Of a stretch of 64,000 nt of DNA, positions 46,100-56,109 are shown in pieces. The DNA is taken from contig OX327696.1 in assembly GCA_946807835.1 (NCBI GenBank), forward strand, positions 2,926,501 to 2,990,500, in the 5' to 3' direction. This DNA comes from Ailanthus altissimus. Taxonomy: Eukaryota > Streptophyta > Magnoliopsida > Sapindales > Simaroubaceae. How positions within the stretch are numbered: the first letter of the stretch is position 1; every line of letters begins with the position of its first letter. A program made the translations under genes and the position numbers. Under the pieces are notes generated by a model. It saw only the letters and a list, made by a program, of their open reading frames with translations, ran no database searches and had not been told where the DNA came from.

Positions 46100-48360
46100 G
46101 TTAAATAGTGTAAAGAATATTGATTAAAAATTATGTGAAAGATGGTTTTGAGATCGAGTCAAATACTAAAAAATATTTGTAGTATATTTAAAAACAGTGG
46201 AAGGATACAAAGTTTGGTGCATAGAGCTGAAACTACCAAAAGGTATTATCAACAAAGATGTGGTGTTTAATGAGTTAGCTATGATGGAGATCAATCAAAA
46301 GACTAAAGTGAAGAAGACAAAGCTTATGCTAAAAACTATTGCAGTACCATAAAGTCTCATAGTGGAAGCAAGATATGAGATGAGATTTAATATGCACTCG
46401 GGACAACACTTTAAAGACATAACACTAGAAGATGGACTACAAACACTTATAAGTACTTGGAAGATCACCCAAAGACAAACTAAAACTTTAAAATCAAAAC
46501 TTGAAGAATACCAGTTAGCTAGAGATAGGCTCAAAAGAATGGATAAGCCACCAATTAAGTATACTCATGCAAACTTGATGGCTCATACCTTAATTACAAC
46601 CTTTTTTATTAAATATAATGAGCCTAAGTCACATAATGAAACTATGAAAAGTGTTAATAGTGATAAGTGGCAGTAAGTTATGAAAGAAGAGATAAGTTCT
46701 CTTAGAAAGAATACGACATAGGAGTTAATGGCTAAACTTAAAGGTAAGAAACTAGTTGGATGTTAATGGGTTTACAAAGTCAATGAGGGGATTTTAGGTG
46801 CAGAGCCTGCAAGGTTTAAGGCTAAGTTGATGGCATAAAGCTAAACTTATAGATAATAGATTGATTTTCATGAGATTTTCTTGTTTGTAGTCAAACACTC
46901 ATCGATTAGGATCTTATTGGCTATATATGTGAATTTGAATTCACATCTAGAGTGAATGGATGTTAAGACTGCATCCTTTATTGAGAGCTTCAAGAAAATA
47001 TATACATGTTATAACCACAAAGTATTGAAGAACTTGGTAAAGAAGATCATGCCTCCTTGTTAAAGAAATTATTATATAGGTTGAAACCATCTCCTAGGCA
47101 ATAGTATAGGAGATTTGACGATTTCATGCTTCAACTTGGCTTTACTAGAAGTAAGTATGATGGATATGTGTACTTTAAGGCATTGATAAATATTTTTATA
47201 AGTATCTATTGCTTTATGTTGATGATATGTCAATTATATGTCAAGATAAACGAGAGATACATAAATTAAGAAAGCAATTTAATGGTGAGTTTTGGAATGA
47301 AAAAATTGAGGTCGATGAAGAGGATCTTAGGTATAGATATCATTAAGGAAAATGTTGATGCTATATTCTTATCTCAGTATAGATATATACTAAAGGTCCT
47401 TAATATATTTAAAATGTCTAATATAAATGCTATGTCGACTCTATTAGCTATGCAATTCAAGTTGTCGGTAATACAGTCACTAAAATCTAAAGAAGAGAAA
47501 CTAAAGATGCATAAGGTACTATATGCAAGTGTTATATAGTATATCATGTATGCAATGGTATGCATAAGTTCTTATATAGCTCAAACAATAAGCATGGTGA
47601 GTATATATATGGATAATCTCAGCAAAGAGCATTGAATTGTTGTTAAATAGATTATGAGGTATTTGAAAGAAACATAAGAACATAGTTTGTTATACAAAAT
47701 GGCAAGTGCAAATAATGCAATTGTAATAGGATATGTAAACTAAGATTATGCGATAACTTTGACAGAATGAGGTCGTTGATTGGCTTATATTCACGGTGTT
47801 TGAATGTTGTGTATGCTGAAAATTAGTTTTGTAGGATATGGTGTTGGAGAAGTTATTAAAGAAGTCATATGGTTGAAAATTATATGTTTAAAACTATGTG
47901 CATTGTGATAGCTAAAGTGCTTTATATTTGAGCAATATATTAAGTATTTTATAAGAGATCAAAATATATTGATGTAAAGTTACATTTCATTAGAGATATT
48001 GTATAATATAATAAAATTAGTTTAATAAAAATATCAAAATTATAAAATTTTACAAATATATTAACTAAGTCACTACTCTCGGTTAAATTTTATTTGCGCA
48101 AGAACTTAATTAAAATTATTATTTTATAATTAAGGGTGTGATGTAAAAAAGATGGATCAGAAAAGGCTTTTGTAAAATTTTGAATCAAGGAAAATGATGA
48201 TAAAGAATGGTGATTGAAGATCATAAGATGGTTTTTAGACAAGTTAATAAAAAAGGAGACACGTGGTGAAAGTAAAAAAAAGCGTAAAGAACCAAAACGG
48301 GCATGTGGACAACAAGTCAGTCAGTCATGTGGACTACGGATGTGACTCATGTTGCTATAA
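46100..48360 (+). mobile_element. Ty1/copia retrotransposon D, internally deleted
   Basis: Relative of copia A. A short 5' LTR piece (AAGAATATTGATTAAAAATT near 46114) jumps at about 46190 to the integrase C-terminus (VEGYKVWC), so gag, protease and most of integrase are gone. Reverse transcriptase and RNase H follow in fragments to about 48080. A 3' LTR piece from about 48135 to 48350 matches the start of the copia A LTR (TTTTGAATCAA, GGTGATTGAAGATCA). It passes into repeat R at 48360. Confidence 0.7.
46197..48085 (+). pseudogene. Copia D integrase end, reverse transcriptase and RNase H, broken
   Basis: 46197-46676 codes the integrase tail and linker (YQLARDRLKR, also in copia A at 24299-24330). 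Reverse transcriptase pieces run 46680-47540 (KGKKLVGC-stop-WVYKVNEG; LLAIYVNLNSHLE; LRSMKRILGIDI). RNase H pieces run 47650-47990 (MRYLKET; VIKEVIWLK). Frequent stops; the second half is more decayed than the first. Confidence 0.75.
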
Positions 48361-48725
48361 TACAATCCTTTTGTAACTTCCTTGGAATCTTTCAAGAAGT
48401 TTCTTGATAAACCTTCCTCTCGTGTCAAATGGGCATGCGGTCAACAAGTCAGTGACAATTTGAAAGGGGAGAAAAAAATAATGTCATCTCGCCAACGCAA
48501 ATAGTAAGAAAAAATAAAGAGATTTAAACATAAGGAAATGTAAGTGTTTTCAAATCTTCTTCAAAATCTTGTATTGACTAAGTCTTTCCTATTTTTTCGA
48601 AAATATTAACTGGAATAACAACGCATGGCAACATAGTCTTTATAGAAAATATAAAAACTAATATTTTTTTAGAAAACATTTTTTAGGTTTATAGGCGTAG
48701 TCTAATGGCAATCACAGCTCTTTAT
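48360..48725 (+). repeat. Repeat R, copy 2
   Basis: Colinear with 49755-50118: GCTATAATA, AACTTCCTTGGAATCTTTC, TCTCGCCAACGCAA, TCTTCTTCAAAAT, GGAATA, GCATGGCAACATAGTCTTT, GTCTAATGGCAA, AGCTCTTTATTA. The match runs the full length with small indels. Confidence 0.75.
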
Positions 48726-48749
48726 TAATGTTTTTTTTTTATATGAAAA

Positions 48750-48825
48750 GAGGGAATCGAACTCAGTAGCTCACTGAAGGAATAATGCAGTAAAGCTTCT
48801 AAATATTAGGCCATTTAAACAAGTG
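48750..48825 (-). repeat. SINE-like (tRNA-derived) fragment
   Basis: On the minus strand TGGCCTAATATTTAGAAGC (48813-48795) resembles a pol III A box. GAGTTCGATTCCC (48764-48752) is a near-perfect B box. The spacing of about 45 bases is wider than in a tRNA but usual for SINEs. It is followed on the minus strand by T/A-rich sequence. No cloverleaf can be drawn, so it is not a tRNA gene. Confidence 0.4.
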
Positions 48826-49060
48826 CTTTCCATCAATATTAACGTCTCGATTTTGAATGTCAATTTTCTAAGTCAATATAAATAAAAATGGGAAGTTATT
48901 TTTACTTTTTTTTATAAATTTTCGTTCAATTGAAATAAATACGATTTTCTACTACTATTAAAAGAAAACAAAAGTTACTATTCAAGACATCATCCATAAA
49001 ATAATTGGATAAACTTTATAGTATATTAGTAATAATAATATTAAAATAAATTTTTGTTTT
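48775..49060 (+). repeat. Dispersed repeat S, copy 1
   Basis: Matches 54190-54450 in the same orientation: GGAATAATGCA, AAGTCAATATAAATA, TTACTATTCAAGACATCAT, TTGGATAAA. Both copies lie upstream of TNL sequence (50296 and 56110), suggesting they belong to a duplicated TNL 5' region. Confidence 0.65.
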
Positions 49061-49599
49061 AAAAAGTGGTTATTTTGGGCCATTAGATGGAAAGGGAAAA
49101 CGTAATGGAGCGATGTTGTTTGTAATTTAACTTCAATCACCACTTCTTTTTCTAATAAACTTTAGGGGGCGAGGATGTAAAATCTTCATTGAGAAATGAG
49201 TTCCCTATCTCTGTAATAGTATGAAGTGATGAGAGAGACAGGAAGAGAGAGAGAGACTGAGCTTAAGGAACCGTTTTAGCATTGGAAATGCTAAATTCTA
49301 ATCCCCAAGCAATGCAATACCCTTTTTTTTATTGAGTTTACATATTTTGTTAAGCTGAAAACAAAAAGTTGGTGAAGTCTATATAAGTCGGAATTAAAAA
49401 GTTTAAATAATTGCACTTGTTTAAATAGTTTGATGATAAAGAATTTGTAGTGTAATTTTTTAAGTAAAATAGGGATCTTAAATTCGATTTCCCCTCTTCA
49501 AATTTTTTTTTATTTCTTCTTTAATCTTGTATATTTTACATTTTCACTTATTTGTGTGTGAAAAATTCAAACAAATACTAATTATTGTTTTTTTTTTAA
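49061..49599. other. Spacer with a possible second SINE-like piece
   Basis: No gene. 49421-49495 on the plus strand has an A-box-like ATAGTTTGATGATAAAG and a B-box-like AAATTCGATTTCCCC about 50 bases apart, then a T-rich run, like the SINE-like piece at 48750. Weak. Confidence 0.35.
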
Positions 49600-50118
49600 A
49601 TGCTATATAAATATGTGCTAATAATCAAAGTTACGAAGTAAATGCGCTTTCTAACTCTTAAGCATTATTTTTCTAAGTGTGCTAATATTGATTTAAATAA
49701 TAGAATCCAGCATCAAGTAGACTAAAGATGTGTCATGTATAGCTATAATATAAATACTTTAGCAACTTCCTTGGAATCTTTCAAGAAGTTTCTTGATAAA
49801 CCTTCCTTTCGTGGAAAACGGGACAATTTGAAAAAAGAAAGGAGAAAAAAAATTGCCGTCTCGCCAACGCAAGTATTGAGAAAAATAAAGAGATGTAAAC
49901 ATAAGGAAATAAAAGTGTTTTCAATTCTTCTTCAAAATTTTGTATTGACCAAGTGTTTCCCATTTTTTAGAAAATAGTAACTGGAATATCAAAGCATGGC
50001 AACATAGTCTTTTTAATTAGAAAATATTAACTTGATTAATATTTCTTAGAAAACATTTTTTTAGGGATGTGGTTAATTATAAGAATAGTCTAATGGCAAC
50101 CCCAGCTCTTTATTAAAC
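49600..50118 (+). repeat. Repeat R, copy 3
   Basis: Longest of three copies; its first half matches 45030-45360 and its second half 48360-48725. At 50118 it is joined to TNL intron sequence (TTTCTCTCAAGCACTTA, as at 58237). The open frames at 49735-49977 and 49781-49963 are not conserved. Confidence 0.7.
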
Positions 50119-50907
50119 CGTTTCTCTCAAGCACTTAAATCTTTGTGCATGTTTATCAACCTGTTCAGGCTCAATTCATAACATTTTGTCAAAAATACGT
50201 ATATGATTATCTTTTTTAATAATTTAAATTTTAAATTTCTTGATCTTCACATTTTTTCTTCTGATTTCTCTAATGATCCTTTGAATATAATATCAGGGTA
50301 CTGAAGCAGTTGAAGTCATAGTACTTGACTTTCCTATAGATGATCAGGTGCATTTTAATACAAGTGCGAAAGCCTTCTCAGAAATGACCAACCTAAGACT
50401 GCTGAAAATCAATATTATGCAACTACCTGAACGCTTTGATTACATCTCCAATGAGTTACGATTACTTGAATGGCATGGGTATCCTTTAAAATTCTTACCA
50501 TCAAGTTTGCAACAAGATAAAACTGTGGAACTCAACATGTGCTGCAGCAACATCAAACAACTATGGAATAGAATGAAAGTAAGAATAACTTTCTTGTTTC
50601 TGTTATTAGACTTTAGAGTGACATTGAGTTTTCATTCGAAACTTATAGAGCTCCAGCAGTGGAGGTAAAGTGCTGTGGCGTCCATCCAGTATACAAGCAA
50701 GAAGAGGAACATTTGACCCAAACAACAAACAAACGGAGTAGCTCTGCTTTTCTTAATCTGAACGAATCCCAACCCAATTTTGTTGGATCAACCACAGTTG
50801 TTGCCACCACGTCTAAGCGAAGCCTTACCGATTATGTTGCTGCAGTAGCTAGTAAAAGCGGCTGGTTTGATAAGGAACCTCAACCTAAAAGATTTAGAGA
50901 ACTTTGA
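50119..50907 (+). pseudogene. Chimeric TNL remnant: exon 3 joined to the end of exon 5
   Basis: 50119-50296 matches intron 2 of TNL gene 2 (58237-58410). 50297-50578 is exon 3 (GTEAVEVIVLDF to QLWNRMK; 282 nt). The donor GTAAG at 50579 and about 30 bases of intron 3 follow. Then, at about 50610, the sequence jumps into exon 5 (TGACATTGAGTTTTCATTCG, as at 60598) and runs to the normal end at 50905-50907 (QPKRFREL, stop). TIR, NB-ARC, most LRRs and half of the C-JID are missing. Reading through the junction stops at 50666-50668, in a different frame from the exon 5 part, so the two do not form one protein. It is a deletion derivative of a gene very like gene 2. Confidence 0.88.
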
Positions 50908-52130
50908 CAACTCTTATCTCATTGTTAGATTATATTGGCATATTTAAGATCATACTTTCATTGATAAAACTATGTACCACTACAAAAGTTAGATCTAAAT
51001 AACAGCCTAATAAATACGAAATTTAAATAATTAAGTGTTTTTTTTTCTTATTTGTTAAATTTTTCATAAGGTGAGCATCATATTTGATACGATACTACCC
51101 TTAAAAGAGAACCTCTCTTTGCAGATAGGTTTAGAATTACAACTGACGTTGCATTTGTGAATAAATACCTCAAACTTGTTTAGATTGTGCCTCATGATGC
51201 ATTTATCCTTAGTCCGGTCTATAACAGACTCAAAATTGAACCAATCACTTATTAGAACTGATCAAAACAGATGATTTTGGTAAAAATTGAATAAGTTTGA
51301 TTCTTAACTTTTATCAATGTTTTTGTTTCTTTTAATTTTTACTTTTTTTTTAATTTCATAAGAAAATTAAATCAAATCGAATTAAATCGATGAATTTTTA
51401 AAGACAAAAATTAAAGTAAAATTGAGTCCAATAATTAAATTTTCCCGATTTGACTCGTTCCAAAAACGTCCACCTGAATTAAATGCCTCTTGCAAACGCC
51501 ATGATTATAGATGAGATTTAGGACTCATTTGTTGTAACAAATTTACTGTATGTATATTTTACGATTCCAACTACTTGTTTGGTAAAGAATATTTAATTAT
51601 GTGAATAGGGTGAATTTGGCATTATTTCCAAAATAATGATTGTGAAAAGTTATTTTCAACAAGAAATTATTGCTTTTTGAGATTGGCATCTTCAATGCTA
51701 CAAACTTGTATTTTGTGATTTAATGAATAATTAATGTTCTTTTTTTTTTCTTTCTTTCTTTTAGTGAGAGACTATGAAAGAAGAGAGTGACAACTTTTTG
51801 GTGGTGTAGAAATAAATTAAACAAAATATTTTTAAGAGTCTACTTCTAAATTTAAGAAAAATATTTCTAAGATTAAATTATGAGTCTAATCTTTGGAGGA
51901 AAAAAAAAAGATCTTCAAGAAAATTTTGAAGATTTACGATTTGTTTTCTTAAAATTAAAAAAAGAAATCAAAAAATAAATGTTTATTCTGGGATTTCTCA
52001 TGAGTTAAGAGTTGTTGTTATTATTATTATTATTTTGAAAGTTCTTATGAGTTGAGTAAATATAATTTTATTTGCCCAATGAAAAATGACATAATAAAGA
52101 GAAAATTAGTAATGGGATTGATTCTTATAA
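50908..52130 (+). other. TNL 3' flank, duplicated unit (copy B)
   Basis: No gene. Matches 60886-61840 and copy A. It carries the empty site (ATTAT, 51504-51508) for the retrotransposon at 4445. At about 51944 it jumps over 3.3 kb present in copy A and resumes with sequence like 11207-11410. It ends where copia E begins at about 52130. Confidence 0.75.
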
Positions 52131-54148
52131 TGTTTTTATCTATTACTTTGATCTAGCTTCGTTGTTTTTTGGGGATTGTACATCACGTACACAAGACTTT
52201 CAAATGTATGAAGGCGAGAATAATCAACTGGTTTTCCAGTCCACATCTTCATCGGTGTCTTTAACTCGATTGCTGTTGATGGTGATCGATTTATCACATA
52301 ACAGGCGATTTTGACTGCTTCTACCCAAAATGTCTTGGCTAAACCTACAGTTCTCAACATAGCTCTTATTCTCTCTAACAAGGTTATGTTCATCCGCTCT
52401 GCTACTCCATTCTACTGTATGGTGTAAGCTATGCTGAATTGCCACTTGATGCCTTCTTATTGACATAATGCAATAAAATCCCCACCAGTATATTCTCCTC
52501 CATTATCTGTCCTTAAACACTTGATCTTCTTTTCTGATTCAAGTTCTACACGTGCTTTGAATATTTTAAAAGTTTCAAACATATATGACTTCTTCTTGAT
52601 TGGATACACCTAACATGTCCTGGACTAATCATGTTTGAATGATACAAGATATCTCGCTCCCCCTAAGGACATCACCGGTGCTTGTCAAATATTAAAGTAG
52701 ATCAATTCTAGAATTTCTTTACTTCTAGAATTGGATGTGCTAAACTTTAATCTGTACTGCTTACTTGATACACAGTGCTCACAGAAAGGTAAATGAATCG
52801 ATTTAAGCCCAGGAAGTAAATTTTTTGATCAGAGAGAATCTTCAAACCTCATTCTGACATATAACCTAGTTTGCGATGCCACGTTATTGTTGACTCTTCT
52901 ACTAAACTAGATGATGCAACAGATGCATCTCTTTCCTGCAGTGTTTCTTCATTAAGTATATACAAATTTACAGCAACCTTTTCTGCCTTCATTATTACAA
53001 GCACGCCTTTGAAAATTTTTATAGTCTCATTTTCAATTTGGATCTTACACCTAGTATTATCTAATTGTCCCAATGACAAAAGATTCTTTTTGAGGCCTTT
53101 CATATGTCGCACCTCCTAGATAATACAAACAGTACCATTGTACATTTTTATCTTGATGGATCCTATTCCAGTAATTTCCAAAGCATGATCGTTCTCTATA
53201 TATACAGATCCTCCAAAAGTAGGTTCATATTGATGGAACCATTCTCTTTTAGAGGTCATGTGCCATGTAACTCCAGAATCCATGAGCCATACATCAGAGA
53301 ACCATTTTTTGCTTTCAACAACTGTTGATGCCTCATAATATAAAATTTCACCATCATCTGAGGTGCTTGCAATATTCTCTTGAGGTTTGTCCTCTACACT
53401 TTTCTTCAATCCCAAACAATCCTTTTTCAGATGGCTTTTCTTGCCACAATGGTAGCACTTGAAGTTCTTCTTACTTTTGAATTTTGCTCTACCATGATTT
53501 TGACTTCCACTGAGGCCACGTTCTGTTGATCTACCTCACATCATTGTCAAAGCTTCTGCTTGCTGCAAGTATTCCTGTTTGTCTTTTTTATTTTTTCGTC
53601 TTTGTTCTTCTCCTAGTACAGCAGCTGTAACATCATCGAAGACTAAGAAGTCCGTTAGGATGTTATTTGTCAAGTTGATAATGAGTTAATCATACAAATT
53701 AAGTAGGCTTCGAAGTAAAATCTTCGCAAGTTCACCTGCCTCTATTTTATGCCCCAAGGAAGTGAGTTGAGAAAATAGAGTATTTAATGTGTTGATATGC
53801 TTTGTCACTGAAGTGGATTCTGTCATTTAAAAGGTGTACAATCTCCTTTTTTAAAAAGATCTTATTGTGCAGACATTTGGCCTCATACAATTTTATAAAA
53901 GTATCCCAAATATCTTTTGCTGTCTTCTTTTCTGCCACACTAGATAGCATATTATCAACAAGTGCTAGATGCAGATCAGCAACTGTATTACTATTAATCT
54001 CATTCCACTTGATATCATCAGTGATACTAGCGGGCCTTTCATTAATTGCTTCTAAGCATTTGTTTTTCTTTAAAATCGCCTTTACTTTCACTTTTCATAA
54101 TGTAAAATTATCTCTATTAAACTTTTCAACTTCATATTTTACTACCAT
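52130..54148 (-). pseudogene. Ty1/copia E gag-protease-integrase, minus strand, truncated
   Basis: Gag starts at the minus-strand ATG 54148-54146 (MVVKYEVEKFNRDNF, then a stop where the family has Trp), continuing KVKVKAILKKNKCLEAI. The zinc knuckle is near 53455-53420 (CYHCGKKSHLKKDC). Protease is at about 53320-53120 with an intact WLMDSGVTWHM. GAG-pre-integrase is at 53112-52849 (ITWHRKLGYMSE). The integrase core is in pieces at 52830-52400 and its C-terminal half at 52393-52136 (ACYVINRSPSTAIELKTPMKMWTGK). The element ends there. No reverse transcriptase and no LTR were identified on either side. It resembles the TNT1-94 type. Less decayed than copia A or D. Confidence 0.85.
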
Positions 54149-54189
54149 TATTGATTCCCATTATTTTACATAAATAGTTACCGTTTAAA

Positions 54190-54450
54190 AGGAATAATGC
54201 ACTACAAACGTTTAACTAGTGGGCTATTTAAGCAAGTACTCTCCATTCACGTTAAGTTTGAATACCAATTTTCCAAGTCAATATAAATAGAGATGGGACT
54301 TCTTTATTTATAAATTTTCTTTCTCTTGAAATAAATATAGTTTTTTACTACTATTTAAAAAAAATTACTATTCAAGACATCATTCATAAAATTATTGGAT
54401 AAATTTTATAATATATTCATAATATCAATATTAAAAATAAGTATTAACAG
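54190..54450 (+). repeat. Dispersed repeat S, copy 2
   Basis: Same segment as 48775-49060. Copia E lies between this copy and the TNL 3' flank. Confidence 0.65.
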
Positions 54451-55040
54451 AATAAAAGAAAAAGTATCCATAGACTAAGGAATCAAAGATTGAACAAGCA
54501 TGAAATTTCATGGAAGGATCAAGGAAGCAGCTAAAACATTTATATGTACGCATTATTGTAAATTAAAGATTAAACAACCCACCTCGATCAGTTCATGATG
54601 CTTGTTGTTGTAAATCAATTAATTAGTGATATCCATGAATTTGCTGGGCGTGAACGTGACTCATTCAAGGCAGTCTCTTTTCAACTGAAAAAAATATCAT
54701 CTTCTTATTCTTTTCATGTAAAACTTTCGGAAGTAGCCTACAATTTTAAATTTATTTATTTATGCACTATAATTACGTGTAGTCCTTTTTTATTTATTTA
54801 TGCAAAATGCTGATGTTGTCTACGCTTAAAAATCAGAAAAATTAATATTCTCACATCACCAGCCTGGAATCTTCCTACTGCCTTTTTCTTCATTGACAAA
54901 GACTTCGTCTAATTCCATCAATTTCACCATTATTATTAATGACCAAAAATTACATATTTAACCTTGAAATTATCATTCGTAAATATATGTTAAATTGATC
55001 AGTCTCTTTATCCTGGTTCTCTTGAAGTCTGTTCGCAAAA
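54451..55040. other. Upstream region of TNL gene 2, no gene seen
   Basis: AT-rich. The open frame at 54595-54813 has no recognisable motif and no copy elsewhere in the window; not supported as a gene. Confidence 0.5.
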
Positions 55041-56109
55041 ATCTCTCAAAATTAACATAAAAGCAACCGCGATTTATCTAAAGAAGCCGCCGCCGTCTAC
55101 CCTAGCAGTCATCCACAACTCTAGCGTAGCTATTCACACTGCTGGGCGACTGCTCGGACGGAGTCTTTTGTTTCAGTGGCGTGATCGGTGATTGATGATC
55201 GGTGACTGGTGAGTAAGACTTCTTTTGTTTTATTTTTTTTTTTCAAAAATAATCTCAGATACATGCAAACTTTAAATTTTGGAAGAGATTAAAAGAAACG
55301 AAATATTTATTTTACTGGAGAGTGGAAAGACCGAACAGTCAACCGTTAAGTCAATGGGGATATTAATAATTTTTGAAACGCATCAGGTGTGATATGTGAT
55401 TAGCTAAAAGTCAAGGGAAGTGGATGATATAATATTTTTCTATTTAAAAATTTGGCAATTGAAGATATGGTCTGGAGTAATAATTTTTGGAAGTGTTGGC
55501 AAAATTAGTATATATCTATAATCAGAGACTCATTACAAATCAACTCTCTTAATGTAGTGAGACTGGCCTGACTCGTGCCCAATATCTTGACTTTGGAAGT
55601 GTTGGCAACAAAGCATTGGTCTAAAAGTAACATAGGTGGCATTTGTTATTATTTTAATTTTTAGCCAAAAATAAGATCTGGTAGTGGGAGAGTTTTGCAC
55701 TGCAATTTAGTTTTCTGTCAAAACGAGAAGATTTTGTTTCTTTATAATATGCACAAAAAATAAAACACCCAAAAAAAAAAAAACAGTAAATTTATGTTTT
55801 TCATTTGCTCTAGCTAGCATAAGTTGAAACATACCACCAGACCCTTTTTTTTCAAATTATAGTTTTAAGACATGTTATCAGATGTGTCTTGTTGTTTGCA
55901 GAATATTGTTGGTTACTTACTATGTGTATTTATGTTTGAAAACTAGTTTATGATCACTCAACAGACATTTTTATCTATATAATATATGTATAACTTTCCT
56001 CTCTATTTTCCTTTGAAAAAAATGGTAAGTTTGTTAGTAAGAAGCCACTTCATTTGTTTCAAATTTTCAGGAACTTAAATAGGAGACTGTAAACTCAATT
56101 TCTTTCATC
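55041..56109 (+). promoter_or_regulatory. Probable 5' leader exon and leader intron of TNL gene 2
   Basis: A GC-richer stretch with GCCGCCGCCGTC near 55088 and no long frame ends at CTG with donor GTGAGTAAG at 55209. A strong acceptor AAATTTTCAG ends at 56070, and the ATG follows at 56110. This suggests a non-coding exon of up to about 170 bases and a leader intron of 862 bp. The acceptor is conserved in TNL gene 1 (34776). An in-frame stop about 24 bases before 56110 fixes the start codon. Confidence 0.45.

Noticed and set aside
48750..48825. Possible tRNA gene on the minus strand
   Set aside because: The B box is good but A-box spacing is too long and no acceptor stem or anticodon arm can be formed; kept as SINE-like.
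54595..54813. 72-residue open frame upstream of TNL gene 2
   Set aside because: No recognisable domain, AT-rich, no second copy.
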